A DNA stretch of 64,000 bases from Desmodus rotundus (lineage: Eukaryota; Chordata; Mammalia; Chiroptera; Phyllostomidae), in contig NC_071390.1 in assembly GCF_022682495.2 (NCBI RefSeq), forward strand, positions 167,115,220 through 167,179,219, given 5' to 3'. The notes under the pieces were generated by a model. The model did not search any database. It saw only the letters and a list, made by a program, of their open reading frames with translations, and was not told where the DNA came from. Within the stretch, counting starts at the first letter, position 1, and each line of letters starts with the position of its first letter. Positions 25,177 through 37,383 of this stretch are shown one piece after another. Both the position numbers and the translations under genes were made by a program.

Positions 25177-27814
25177 TGAGGTCTTACCCTGTGGAGGACG
25201 CCTCCAGGGAAGAGGCTGCTGTCACTGCCATCAACTTAGTGTGGGCCCGCGGCTCCTGAAAGGACATGTGAATCAGGAGGCAGCAAAGGAGCCTAACTGG
25301 CTGTCCTGGTGAAGACTGGAGAAGGGCAGCAGCCTGCCTGTGATGAGCTGCTGGGACGGGCAAAGCAGGGAGCGGCTATAAACCAGGAGCCCAGGAGGCA
25401 GGAAACAGGGACTGCTGGGAGGAAGGCCAGACCTCCATAAACACGGGGCAGGTCAGCAGAGCCCGAGCCACCTAAAAGGGCTTTAAAACGCTACTCATCT
25501 GAGGCAAAAAATGTAACAGGAAAACAAATATCATCTCCCATAATTCCATCATGCCACAAAGGTCATTCAAAGCTAAGTTCATGAAAGTAACACAATATGC
25601 ACAGATCAGGGTAGCGTAGTGGTGCAGGACATGGGATTGAGCGGCAGCCCTGCTGCCTATTGGCTGTGTGACCTTGGATAAATTACTCACGCTTTCTGTG
25701 CTTCAGTTTCCTCATCTGCACAAGGTGGGGAGTAGCTACACTTACCTCTCTAAGCTGTTGTTGCAAGAGTCACTGGTGAGGTTGGAAGTAAAGCCCTCGG
25801 AACAATGCCCTTCCTACTGTATGCTCTTCAGTAAATGTCGCGGTTATTATGCAGAACGTGAGCAGGTGAATGAGAGGCCCAGAACACACCTGACCACATT
25901 CACTTGGCCTCTAGCTTCTTCAGAGAGGCTTGCCTTTAAATAGTAGTGCAGGGAACAGTGAGCCGATTCTTAAGATCAGGAGAATCATGAAAGTGTATCA
26001 AGCTACTCCAGATCAGCGCCATGCCTAAGGCTCAGCTACACAACATCCCAGGACGCCGAAAAACTTGCCGACGTGGCCACAGAACAGGTGTTGGCGTTGT
26101 GTAAGGAATCAAGAGATAGAGGAGTGGTCCTCTAGTTCTAGTTCTAGTTTCTAGTTCTTTTTTAAGGCAAAAAGGGGGAATTGTAGAAACTGCAGACTGG
26201 TGTGATAAATGATCCCTTATGAGGATATGAGACGGTTTGGGCACGTATGGACTATCCAGTACCGTCACGGGTTCCCTTACAAACAAGTCATGCCAAACTT
26301 CATCTCTTTTGGTGAAGGGTTAATATAAATTTGGAAAATGCCAAAGTCCTGGTGGACCTTGACCTTGTGGACCTTCACCTCATGAGATATGTATCAGCAG
26401 CACAATAGCCTTTTGAACAAGAAGGAGAAATATAGTCTGGTCACATAGCACAGAGAAGTCGGTTCATCTCTGGTTGTAGCCAAAGAAGGTTGAAAGATGA
26501 CCTGTTTGAGGGGAAGGTTTTAAGAGCTCAGTCCTGGACTCACACATCTCCCTGTTGCCTTTTAGAAATAGACACCATCCTCCCCAGCAGTGGGCCTATT
26601 ATTCTGTTTTTCTCCCCCTCTGACTATTAAAGGTTTTTTTATTTGTTTGTAGAAGCACCTTAACACTAACAACAAACATGGGATAGTTTTTTATTTGCAT
26701 TTTTTTCTGAAGTTTTCTCCCAATGGTGAAATGTTTCATCAAAATTCAAACAGTTTGGAACTCATTTCACGGTTCATTAATACTGAAGTCCCTGCAGAAT
26801 CTGGCCGATGAAGAAGGAGGCCTCTTGGTCAATAGGCATTCTTTTCTGCTGCTCTTTCAAAACAAAATATTTGCTTAATATCAACGATGTACCAGGCACC
26901 GTGCTAGACAGGAGCGAGTCACAGGATCACGAGGAAACTGGAGATTTTTCAGAACTCGCACAAAGGCGTTTTCCTGAGAGCACGGGAGCCGCAGAAGCAT
27001 GGTAACAAAAGCCTGTGCAGTCCAGCCCTCCTCCAAGGTTTGCTAGCTCCTTTCCTACCCTTTGTGCTGGGGTTTTATTTTTGAAATAAAAGCTGGTCTC
27101 AAGGGAGAGGCCATAAAACAAAATTGCAGTCCAGGCTTTTTTTTTTTTTAACAAGGAAGAATGTTCAGAAAGGAACTACAGAATGATTACATTTGGCCAA
27201 CCAATAACCAACCCCCAGCCCCAGCCCCACGGCTCCAACAACTGAAAAACCAAATAAAAAACCAGGTGTGGTGAGCGGGCCGGCCCTGTCTCAGCCAGGC
27301 CCCTTCCAGGCCCTCACGCTGCTCCCTGTGCCGCGGGTCCAGTTGCACAGTCCTGCTCCCTGCACGTCACAGGGACCTGTGCGCCTGTAAGTGCTGTGGA
27401 ACAGAACATGTATCACGGTGGTGACAAGCCAGGAGCTGCTGTCCCTGGAGTTTCTCGCTGCAGCTGCATTTTGTCACTGCCTGGTCCTATACAGTGTGTT
27501 TTCCAAAAATGACAGGCCAAATGAAAAAGAGAAGGAGCGGTCTCCTCTTTTCGCCTGGTCCATCCCCCGCCCCTCACTTGGCCCCTGCAGAACATATGGC
27601 AGTCTGGCAGTCCCATCAGTCAGGGGTGGGTGGGACCCGTGTGATCCAAATGGAGGTGTTTAGTCAAACTGAGGGTTGCCCTGAGCTGCAGGGAGTTTGG
27701 AGTCACGTGGTTTCATGCAAGTGGCTGGCACTACCTGAGAGGAGTAAGAACTGTATTCTCCATGACCTCGGGCTCTCCAGCCTGGCCACCCATGAGGAGT
27801 GTCCAGGGGGCTTT
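25177..27814. other. Intergenic sequence
   Basis: Contains a MIR (25605-25845), a (CTAGTT)n microsatellite at 26132-26158 and an L2-like antisense fragment near 26865-26925 ('ATTTGCTTAATATCAACGAT' , 'GTACCAGGCACCGTGCTAGA'). No gene or other element is recognised. Confidence 0.5.
25605..25845 (+). mobile_element. MIR SINE
   Basis: One of the clearest MIR copies here: 'GGTAGCGTAGTGGTGCAGGA' , 'GCTGTGTGACCTTGGATAAA' , 'CTTCAGTTTCCTCATCTGCA' , then a 3' part with 'TATGCTCTTCAGTAAATG'. Confidence 0.85.
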
Positions 27815-28182
27815 GAAATATTATTCTGGATGTCTCTCTGATGTGTTTTTGGATAAGATTAACATTTTAATCAGTTGATGTTGAGTAAAGCAGATTGCCC
27901 TCCACAGTGTGGGTGGGCCTCATCCAATCAGTTGAAGGCCTGAATAGAACCAAAATTCACCTCCCCCCAGCAAAAGGGAATTCGGCCAGCAGACAGCTTT
28001 CAGACATGTGAACTGCAACATTAGTACTCCCTGGGTCTTCAGCCTGCTGGCCCACCCTGCAGATTTTAGATTTGCCAGCCTCCATAACCGCCTGAGTGAA
28101 TTCCTTACAATAAATCTCTCCCTTTTTATCCACACATCCTATCAGTTCTGTTCTTCTGGAGAACCCTGGCTAACACAATTAC
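27815..28182 (+). mobile_element. LTR-like interspersed repeat (probably MaLR/ERVL class)
   Basis: Recognised from 'TTTTTGGATAAGATTAACAT' , 'TAAAGCAGATTGCCCTCCAC' , 'CATCCAATCAGTTGAAGGCC' , 'TTCCTTACAATAAATCTCTC' (which contains the AATAAA of an LTR) and the end 'GGAGAACCCTGGCTAACACA'. The reverse complement of the same end opens the element at 63842. I am sure of the family relation but not of its formal name. Confidence 0.65.
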
Positions 28183-28227
28183 CTAGCAGGGTACCTGGAA
28201 AAAAGTAAGAGTTCTGTGTTGGTGAAT

Positions 28228-28262
28228 ATGTGAATGAATAAATGAATGAATGGGTGGATGGG
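28228..28262. repeat. (TGAA)n / (TGGA)n simple repeat
   Basis: A short tetranucleotide tract, 'GAATGAATAAATGAATGAAT' , passing into GGGTGGATGGG. Confidence 0.7.
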
Positions 28263-28851
28263 TCCTGCATGGGCCTTGGGCCCTGTGCATCCAAGGAAAA
28301 ACCTTTTGAACGGCAGCTAATGGGATTGTATGTGGCAACACACTCATAAAGGGCCAACCTCTCCACAAATGTTTGTCATTGTAATTGTCACTCCTGCCAC
28401 CACTTATCACCACCACTGTGGCTTCTGGTTCTAGGCCTCGTGCCAGTGCAGGCCTTCATGTGGCCTGCATGTGGCCTGCAGCTGTTGGGCTGGTGGGCTG
28501 CCAGATACCTTGTTCCAAATAACTACCCTTCTCCTCTTTCCCCAACTGCCTAGTGCTGAGTTGATCAATTGGTGTTTAGTTTCCAGTCTCCTTACATCTG
28601 GGCCACAGTATTTGAAGCTGTGGCTCCATTTGATGGAAGGAAGCCATGTTGGGGTGTGGCGCGGGGCCTGGGGGCGGGAGGCTGCTCACGGTCATCCCTT
28701 CTGCTCTGTCACGAGCAAATCATGTCGTCATGAAGACCCAAACTGTGTTAGCGGATGGAGGGGCCTCTTTTGCCGGTATATCTGGTGGTAGGGGAAAGCC
28801 TACCACCATGCCAAACTCATGCTGTTGCCCAGATGTGTTGGTGTCTCTACT

Positions 28852-29260
28852 AAAAAGCCTTTGCTGAAACGGGAGACAGTGAAAACATCTGTGAGAGCCA
28901 GGGGTGGGGTGCGGGAGCTGTCTAGGCAGAGCACAGAGGACTTTTATGGCAGTGAAAATACCTAATGATATTATTATACTGATGGCTATGTAAGATTACA
29001 CTTTCTTCCAAAGCTGTTGAGTGTACAACACCAGAAGTGAACGCTGAGGTCAGTGATGGACTTTGGGGGATTACGTGTTAATGCGCGTTTATCCTTGGTG
29101 AAAAATCAACCAATCTGGTGAGTGATGTCGATCAGGGGGAGGCTGTGCGTGTGTGAGGACAGAGGGTCTATGGGAAATCTCTGCGCCTTTCTCTCAATTT
29201 TATTGTAAACCTAAAATTGCTCTAAACAAAATAAAACCTGTTAAAAAAGCTTTTGCTGAA
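28852..29260 (+). mobile_element. 5'-truncated L1 3' end with 17-bp target-site duplication
   Basis: The body (28869-29243) carries 'GTGTACAACACCAGAAGTGA' , 'GGACTTTGGGGGATTA' , 'GGGAAATCTCTGCGCCTTTC' and 'AACCTAAAATTGCTCTAAAC' , then 'AAAATAAAACC', an L1 3'-UTR and tail. The flanking repeats AAAAAGC(C/T)TTTGCTGAA at 28852-28868 and 29244-29260 match at 16 of 17 positions. Confidence 0.9.
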
Positions 29261-29889
29261 TGAGAACAGTTTCTGAAACCAATGACAAGCCCCAGATGAA
29301 AAATTGCCCCGATTTATTGCAAGTCCAAACAGCTTGGCTCAGATGAGGGGCTGGCGGCACGCTGGAAGAACAGCTGTGAGATCAGGGTGGGTGCGGGTTT
29401 ATTAGCCGTGAGTCGGGCTGGGGAGGGTATCTCTGGGAGAAGGGTCTTGGGCAGGGGACTCACACGACTGTGAATAATCCTGACAGCACATGCAGTTGCT
29501 GGGGAAGATTTAACTGCCTCAGCTGTGCTTCATCCATTGGCCAGTACAACGATGCCTCTGCAGCTAAAAAACAAGAAGCCAGGGCCAGGGCCGGCGGGCC
29601 AACTCCCAGCCCCACATGGGGCCTGGATCGGTTTCCCTTGTCTGACGGCCGCCTCAGCCTCTCAGAGCCTCAGAGTTGGAAGAGGCACAGGAAGATCACG
29701 GAGTTTAATGGTTGTGGGGTTGGAGGAGACCCGTGAGGCTTTCTGGGCTCAAACCCTCTCAGGGCACATGTGAAGGAGTGCCAGGTCTTCGGGGAAGACT
29801 GTTCAGCCTTCCCAGGCACTTAATAGTTAGTTCCTTGGTCGAACTTTGATGCTATTTTCCTTTTTCCTCATTCATTCATTCGTTCTGTT

Positions 29890-30600
29890 CACAAAGATAA
29901 TATTTGTATTTTTTGTGTATATGCTCTCGTAGAAAATTTCAAACACAAAGTAGAAAGAAGTACCAGTTTCCTAGAAAGAATGTACAACTTTCCACCAATC
30001 AGAAACAACTCCTCGAACATTCTGACACCTGACAGTGAGGTTTTCAACACCTTTCTCTCTGTACCCACTCGTGTCCACATTTGCGTGTGACTCAACCTGA
30101 GACTTTGTTTCCCAATTTGCATTTTTAGTTCAACAATGTCCCAGAGAGCTCCCTCCAACAACGACTAGAGATGCACAGAAACATTTTAAATGAGTGCTTT
30201 GCATTGTGTTATGTGGCTTTATCGAAACATGGTCTCCACCATCCATGGGTGCACGTTTAGGTTGCTGCTGGCCTTCTGCTCCGAGAAACCCCGCCAGGGC
30301 GATTCCCCTGGGACCCTGCACTCTCTGACACCCTCCCACCCTGCTGAGTCGCAGCGGCCGGGCCCTAGCTCCAAGCCCTGCGTAGAGCAGGTTCTTAGTT
30401 GATGTTTGGGGAATAACCCAAGGAAAGAGTTTTGTGCCCTCATTCTATTATCTCCTTAGGGCAAGATCTCAGAACTAGAATTGTGGGATCAAGTGGAAGA
30501 GGCATTTTGACTTGCCACATATGGCCAGATTGACCCCCCAGAACAGCCCTATACATGTCAGAGCTTCTCCTCACCTCTGACAGAGCTGGGCGTTCTCCTT
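29890..30600. mobile_element. Old L1/HAL1-like remnants
   Basis: Phrases such as 'AAAATTTCAAACACAAAGTA' (29934), 'ACGTTTAGGTTGCTGCTGGC' (30251) and 'CAGAACTAGAATTGTGGGAT' (30470) resemble decayed L1M/HAL1 sequence. It is interrupted at about 30270-30430 by unrelated GC-rich sequence that ends in an L2/MIR-like tail ('GAGCAGGTTCTTAGTTGATG'). Confidence 0.45.
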
Positions 30601-31854
30601 TTCCTTAACCTTCCCCAGTCTACCAGGTTCCATGCTTTATACTCTAAGCACCATTCATCAGTGTGGGTTAAAATTGTTTGTCTACCATTTTTCTTCTCAC
30701 CAGTAGCTAGTGTGGGGTCTGAGGAGAGGTTAGTGTTACTGTATACGTAATGCAGTCGCTCAGGTGTATTTATAAAGCTCGTCACCATGTTGGGCCCCTT
30801 CGGATGTGAAGGGGAATGTGGCGTCATTTCCGCCATTGCCCACAGGGAGCCCAGCCCATGACCAGGTGTGTGTGGGCGCGGCCACCCCCCTTTGGAGAGA
30901 AACTGGTGATGCCGTGGGAGGAGATGAACAGGGAAACGAGGGTTGTCCCACACAGTGGTTTGCAGAGGATGTGTCCTGGGAGCCGACTCCAGGTCTAAGG
31001 GGTAGACGGGGGCTGCAGGGAACAAACATCCCAGAGCGTCCCCGGAAAGGAGAGTTTCAATGTGGGAGGAAGGGACTACGTGTAGCAACCACATCTCTGA
31101 AACTACAGCGGAGAACCACCCACAAGAGGACGCTGCCTCTTGCTTGTTCAAAATGCATTTTCCTGGGTCAAAGCGACGGACTCAGAGCCTCCAGAGACTG
31201 GACAGGCCTTGACCCAGCTACCGAGACATTGCTTTATGCCCCCAACTCAGGGGAGGTTTACACAGAAGCACCTGGCCGGCCCCTCCCCTCACCTGTACAT
31301 CCCCAGCCTCCCCACACCGTCTGCCCGCTGTTCCAGGGTCAGGCAGACGCTGTGGGTGAACGTTCCTTCCTCTGAGGGATTTGCAGAACTGGCCAAGTGT
31401 GGGTGCTAATGTGTCTTCCCCACAGCCACGCTCATTGGGACACCCTGGGAGCCTCTGGGTGGCTACCTGTGTCAACAAACTGGGAAGTTCTCTTGGTCGT
31501 TCTCAGGACACTCAGGACAGTGTGTCTGTCCACCCCGCGGTGACCACAGCGAAGCGCCCCCTTTTACCTCCCTGACTGTCCCCAGAGCCAAACTTCCCTA
31601 CCTGGGCGGGGGGGACAGTCTCCCCCCCCCCCCCAGGGGAGCTAGCAGGGTAAAGCATGGGGGCGGAGGAGGGAGGGAAAGGGGGCAGTAACACCCACTG
31701 GAACCTTCCCAGGTAGCTGCCTGTAGAACTGAGGAATGAGCCTCTCAGATGAGCACGCTGTGGAAAATTCAATTTCTGCTTGTTGCCTCCTGCAGCTCTC
31801 AACTGGCCGGCTGCAGAGGCAGAGCCAGGAAGAGCTATGGAAATGTCAGAAAGC

Positions 31855-32200
31855 AATCGACGCCGCTAAATCATGGCTGTCATCGCCGGGGCGCCCATAC
31901 GTCCCGATCTCGCTCTACCCAGTCTTGGCTCGGACCGCTCCTGGTGGAGGGCGGGGGGCGGGGAGCGGGGGGCTGTGCTTTCACAGAGGCTGCCAGATGG
32001 CGGTGAGAGGCCCGGTGCGCACATGTCACGCGGAGTGACGGCGCTGAGAATTGGGCAGACGGAGACGGAGCCCGTTAGCTACAGTGGATGGCGTTTCTGC
32101 AATTCGTTCAATGGCCGTGCGGAAAGTGACGCACCTCGGTAACTGACCGTGAACTCTCACTAAAGGTCTGATACGCCGAGACCGGGGCGCGACGAGGGCT
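31855..32200. promoter_or_regulatory. Orphan CpG island, candidate promoter or insulator
   Basis: I count about 37 CpG dinucleotides in roughly 350 bases, far above the surrounding depleted level, with GC content well over half. CTGCCAGATGGCGG at 31990-32003 matches 12 of 14 positions of the CTCF core consensus and also contains a YY1-like ATGGCGG. No TATA box or coding exon is evident next to it. Retained CpGs suggest the segment is unmethylated in the germline, as at promoters. The function is inferred. Confidence 0.5.
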
Positions 32201-32749
32201 GGTGCAGTCAGCATTACCAGGGTAATGCTCCTGGAACCCGCTTTTCCCGGAACCAATTAATGCAGTTGCTCTTTCCCGTTTGCTGACTTCAGGCCAGCGA
32301 GTGAGGAGTAGGAAAAGGGCAAACGGCCTTACCTGTGAACTTTCTATTCTTCCTCGGTTTTCTCTGCCTGCTCCCACCAAGAAAACATGCTTCCTGTCTT
32401 TAAATACCATAGAATCTACCCCCCACCTTCACGAAGCCTTCCTGGATTTACTGAGCTCAGCTGGCCAATACCCTTTCCTTAGAATGCACTTTTTAAAAAC
32501 CAGTCTCCAGCGCTAGATTTCCAAACTTTTCTTGTATGAACTGTGTGGCCTTGGGTAACCCTCAGAGCTGTTGGGGGGACGGAATGAGTTGATATGCAAA
32601 GAACATAGAACTGTGCCTGGAATAGAGGGAGGCTAATTTATTAGAACTAGTCTATATAATATACACAACACATAAGTAAAATATAAATTACATATAGAGA
32701 TTATATACAGCATATAATGTATTCATATATAATATAGTATAATTATTAT

Positions 32750-32900
32750 TAGTTCAACAAATATTCAGTGAGTGCCCGCTGTGTGCCAAGCATGGTGCTG
32801 GCCCCTGGAAATGGGGGAATAGCTGTAGAACACAGTAAACTGTCCCCTGTCCCCATGGCTGGGAGCACACACCTAGGACAGGAGCAGGATGCACATGCCA
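32750..32900 (-). mobile_element. L2 3'-end fragment (antisense)
   Basis: Starts 'TTCAACAAATATTCAGTGAG' then 'CGCTGTGTGCCAAGCATGGT' , the reverse complement of the L2 3' end, and fades after 'GAACACAGTAAACTGTCCCC'. Confidence 0.7.
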
Positions 32901-35900
32901 CTAGCTCTCACATGAAGCCGAACAAAATCCTTCCTAAGCAGAGGAGGTGGGGGTGAGGCTCAGAGAAGAGGCGGGAGGAGAAAAGAAGGAGCTCCCCGAG
33001 TCACCCTGACTGCTGAGGAACATGGGGGCTTCCGCTTCCTGGAAGACGTGAGTGTGTGCGACACCCTGAAGGGTGGTAGGATTGGGGGTGGGGCAGGGGA
33101 AAGGGCCAGGCGCCCCAGGCACAGAGCGAGGGCAGGGGACAAAGGCACTCACCCACCCAGAGTCGCTGGGCGAGCACCTCTGTGTGCCAGGCCCAGAATA
33201 CAGCAGGGACCGACTGAGATCAGGAAGGCTCAGCTGGAGTTAGGAGGAAGGGAGTATAACAAAAAGGGGGTGAAAATTCCTTCTCCGCCCGCTGATCCCA
33301 AGGAATTGTGGGGTGGGGGGAAATGGCACTAGAAGGAGATTAAATAGGTCATGAACTGGCCTTTGCTTTTCTGTTCCCTGCCGGCTACCAGTGGAGCGGG
33401 CAGCCCCAGGAATACCCAGATAGGCAGGGGTATGCTAGGGAACATGGAGTTTGGACCTTTTGTACTGGAGGGAGCATGGCTCAGGGGGCTTCAGGCCCCT
33501 GGGGAAACCCAACCCTCAGTCTGTCCCCATAGGATGTGGCTGTGGGCGAAGGTGGAGAGGCAGGGGTGGGAGCAGCAGCCAGACAAGCTGAGGTGGCAGT
33601 CCCTGGCACCAGGGACTGGCGCCCTCTTTGTAGGAGAGCAGCCTTGCAAAGCAAGGCACCACTGAAGGGGGACATGTGTCTCTAAATTCCTTTATTTCCC
33701 TGTTGACCGTAGGCAGACCAGTGAGTGAATGGGCAGTAGCAGGAAGAAGGGGCTGGCAGGGCCCTGGTGGGACTCTGAATTTTTTAAGGCCTGAGTTTCT
33801 CTTTTGAAAGGGACTTTGGCCACATAGCCCAGGGCATAACTGAGCCTGGAGGGAGAGATGTGCTGTTAGCTGCCGGGAAAGGGAGCCCTCGAGGCAGCAG
33901 GAGAAGCCATGACCTCAGGCTTGTCTAGCCACCTGCACGGTTAGCAATGGGAAGGCAGGAGTCTGTCTCTCCATCTTTCTTTCCTGTGCTGCATGGTGGG
34001 CCCAGAGGTGGCAGCAAGCCCTGGATAAAGAGACTGGGAAGGGAGTCCAGTGCAGTGAACTTGCCAGGAGGCAGGAGACAGTCACAGCCGGGAGCTAGAA
34101 CAGAGGACTGTTTTCTCTACAGCATCCCCACTCCTCCCCACAGCCCACGGAGAACAGAGCCCTGACTTTTTCCAGGCAGTAGGTGGAGCCCCAGGTGACC
34201 ACAGCCTCTTGGGATAATCCCATCCTCCTTTGCTAGATAGTTTATTTACCAGCTTCCCTTGCACTTAGGGGCAGACCACTGTCCTAGTTTGGGGTCTATG
34301 AAAAGTAGGGGAAAGCCTATTAGAGAAATTTTAAGAGAAGGAAAGAAGGGGAGAGACAGAGAAAGAGAAACTGAGTTGAGAAAGTTCTTTCTCACTGCCC
34401 CATGAGGCTGTCTCTCTGCTTTCCGCCCTTGAATGTAGCCACAACACCCGGAGCTGCAGCAGCTATACCGTGTGATAATGAGCATGCATATGAAAAGACA
34501 ATTCCCCACAGACGCAGAGTAGGAAGGTAGAACCCGAGTCCTTTGCAACGTTGTTGAGAAACGAGCCAGCTTTCAAACTATCAACCTCCAGGACTCTCCC
34601 TGAGTAAAGCATAAATGTCCTATGGTTCAATCCAGCAAGAGTTGGGTGTCTGATACTTACAGCAGAGCACATTTTAGCCAACAGTTACTCAGGGCTTAGT
34701 CAGGAAATCAGGAACTACATCCAGTACTTTCAGCAGAGATGGTTTAATAAAATTGGCCGAACAGAGTACTGAAAAGGCAAAAAAGGACCACAGAGGTAGT
34801 GAATAGGTGGTAATTTGGGGATGCAGGAAGGGATGGGAGTTACTGGGAATTGGAGGCATGGAGGAGGAACTCTGCAGCACCAGCATCCAGGCTGCCTCTG
34901 GAAGGGAGGAAAAGACAGAAACACAGGGCTGCTGCCTGGTGAAAGCTGTTGCTGAGGCTATCAGGTGGGAACAGAAAGGAACCAGGGAGGAGCAAGCTCC
35001 TTCTCCCTTCCCCACCCTTCCAGTTCCCCTCAACCAATGAATGCGGTGGAAGTCACACCAGGTACATTCTTAAGCTTAGGCCTTAGGAGAGACCTTGTGG
35101 CTGCCAACTCACATTCTTGGAATTGCCCTGAGACTTTCATATGACAAAGAGCCCATGAGGAAAGGCCACATGGAGAGTGACACCCAGCTGAGCTGGCTCA
35201 CTGCCTGGCCCACCTGTCAGCAGAGTATGGCTGCATGAGCGAGCGCAGGTGGATCCAGCTAGAGAACCAACTGACCAGCCCACAGAATCAGAGAGCTAAC
35301 TGTTGGGGTTTGCTGTGCAGCAATCCATAACGGAAAAAATGTGCAATGAAGAGACCATTCAAGGAAGGCAGGGCGCCCAGCTGCAGGACCTGGTGGAGCT
35401 GGGGCAGGTGGGAGGCGTGTCAGGGGAGGGACAGAGGACAGAGATGAGTGGTGAGGAGGGGCCTGCTTCTCTATTCCTACCTTTTATCAGCACATCTCCT
35501 CCAGACCACAGCTGGCAACAGGTTTCTTTGGCTTGGGAACTCACACTCAGTGTATTGTGTCCTTTGCTCTCACTTCCCTGTCTTGGCAGTGCGGCTCCAA
35601 GGCCGATGCAGGGCCCCTTTCCTGCAATGCTATTTGCTGGCCCCTCATCCGGTTAATTCTATGCATCCTCGCTCAGAAGACACTGAGAATTCTATACATT
35701 CTCAGAGTCTATTTTGTCCTCAGAGCAGCCCTTAATCCTGACCAGTTCCCCCGCATGCTCTCTCAAGAGATGCTGAGCTTTCCTGTAGAGCACTCATCTC
35801 AATGTGTAATTATATATTTTATTTGTGCGTTTCAAAGTCCACATTCAGCACGACCTGAAGAGCTTGTGCACTGAGACTCTGTAAGACATGATGAGTAACA

Positions 35901-35945
35901 TCAGAACTTCCTAGTCCCTCACTTTTCCTATCAGTTTCTCTAGAC

Positions 35946-36125
35946 CATTGGTTCTCAAAGTGTAGTCCCTAGCGGCATCATCTGGGAACTTGTCAAGGAT
36001 GTGAACTCTCAGGCCCCATCCCAGTCCTTCTGAATCGCAAAATCCGCAGGAGGTAGACCTTGGCCTTTGGGGTTGATGAGCTGTCCTGGTGAATTTGGTG
36101 ACAAATTGGAGTTTGAGAACCACTG
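35946..36125 (+). mobile_element. MER5A-like hAT element
   Basis: The termini are inverted: CATTGGTTCTCAAAG at 35946 and a 'TTTGAGAACCACTG' end at 36125. Inside are 'GGCATCATCTGGGAACTTGT' and 'GGCCCCATCCCAGTCCTTCT'. This is a near full-length MER5A-type non-autonomous element. Confidence 0.85.
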
Positions 36126-36302
36126 GTCTAAAGAGAGAAGTGAGTTGGGGAGGAATCGAGGGATGAGGAGATGGGGCCTGAAAAAATGGCAACCCTGTAT
36201 CAGCCCCCTGCTCTGCTTGATTTGGCCAACTCAAGGCATGGAGTCAGAAATGCCAGATTGGTTTGGAGGGGATGGTCTGAATGCACAGGAACTTTGCCTA
36301 AT

Positions 36303-36340
36303 GAGAGAGAGAGAGAGAGAGAGAGCGCGCGAGAGAGACT
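36303..36340. repeat. (GA)n microsatellite with a CGCG interruption
   Basis: GAGA repeats broken by GCGCGC at 36327-36332. Confidence 0.9.
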
Positions 36341-36734
36341 GACACTACCATGCCCCCATTTAACAGTGCAGAAACGCAGCTTGAGCAGAATTAGGTAACT
36401 TCCCAGCTAACTTCACGGACAGGGCGAGCACCAGGGCCCCTACTTGATCTCAAGTGTATTGATCCCCAAGGTCTGGTAGCCAGCCAGCCAGCTCAGTTGC
36501 CAGCCTCATCATTATTTAGAAAGGCATTTCACACTTTTCTTAAAGAAGCAGCGAAGTGAGTCTCTCTGCAGAGAAACACTCAGCACAGCAGCCTTGGCTG
36601 TGAAGGTGAGAATGTGTCAGAGGCTTGAGGGCTGGCTGGCAGGCTGGGCTACAGGGGATGCTGGGGCTCCTTTCTCCCAGTCCCCTTCTCCAAGTGCTGA
36701 GGGTGAGGCCTGCGGGATAAACAGCAGCCAGCAA

Positions 36735-37115
36735 TGCATTTCCCCCAGTTTATTTACTAAAGCAACATTTTTTATTACCAGGACGTGTTCACAGCGAAAA
36801 TATGACAGTCTACATTTTATGTCGCCATTGATCTTTAATCCGAGCCTGCCTCGAGGTTTCCTATAAAATCAGGGCTTCCTGGCCCCAAATGTGATTCCAG
36901 CACCGGAATGAATGACGGCCGGGGCTGCTCTTTTCTCATCTGAAAAGGCTGAAATTGCTTTGTGTAAATGGGTGGAAAATGCTGATATTTGGATTCTATA
37001 AATAGCTCGCCTCCTGAGCGAGCCAGCGCCGGGTTTCATCTGCGGCGTCTCCTTGGAGTGTTTGGGGCTTTATCACTTTTATCCAGGGTGAAGCATACAA
37101 ATGAACCCGGCCACT
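36735..37115. promoter_or_regulatory. Enhancer-like non-repeat block with MEF2 site
   Basis: No repeat phrases are recognised in this block and it keeps CpGs ('GAATGACGGCCGGGGC' , 'CATCTGCGGCGTCTCC'). It is dense in motif-like words: CTATAAATAG at 36996-37005 is a perfect MEF2 consensus (YTAWWWWTAR) and also TATA-like; 'ATTGATCTTTAATCC' (about 36828) and 'TTTATCACTTTTATCC' (about 37069) look like homeodomain/GATA-type sites. This texture is typical of conserved developmental enhancers. Conservation itself cannot be seen from one sequence, so the call is an inference. Confidence 0.4.
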
Positions 37116-37117
37116 GT

Positions 37118-37172
37118 GCCCCCCCCTCCCCCCGCCCCCCGGCCGCCGCAACCCGCCCCCCCCCTCCCCCGT
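37118..37172. other. C-rich tract, G-quadruplex/i-motif-prone
   Basis: Runs of C of 5-9 bases are separated by short linkers. The minus strand therefore has many G-runs able to form a G-quadruplex. A G-rich block on the plus strand follows at about 37245-37275. Confidence 0.6.
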
Positions 37173-37383
37173 GTTTGGAACATTTGGGCGCATCTGAGGG
37201 TCAGGAGGGAGGGATGCTGCTGGAGGCACACGACGGGGCTCGGGAGGCGGTGGGGGGTGGGGGTGGGGGCTGGAGATGGGCACAACCTTCCTTTAGGGGA
37301 GGGAGAGCCACACGGCCCCTACTCCCCACTTCCATTTGCAGCCTGTGCCTGCCTGCGTGGGAGAAGGTTCTATCTATAGCGCG

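Larger units (their letters stand above)
30601..35945. other. GC-rich intergenic sequence with an orphan CpG island
   Basis: No recognised gene. ORFs of up to 197 codons overlap on both strands (30558-31475), as expected from GC-rich sequence. Features inside: a C-run (about 31622-31635), the CpG island (31855-32200), an AT-rich patch (32655-32745), an L2-like antisense fragment (about 32750-32900), and around 34690-34800 an old repeat-like segment of uncertain family. Nothing else is recognised. Confidence 0.5.

Noticed and set aside
30558..31475. Overlapping 197- and 189-codon ORFs on opposite strands
   Set aside because: GC-rich composition yields long chance ORFs on several frames at once; there is no known domain and no coding periodicity by eye.
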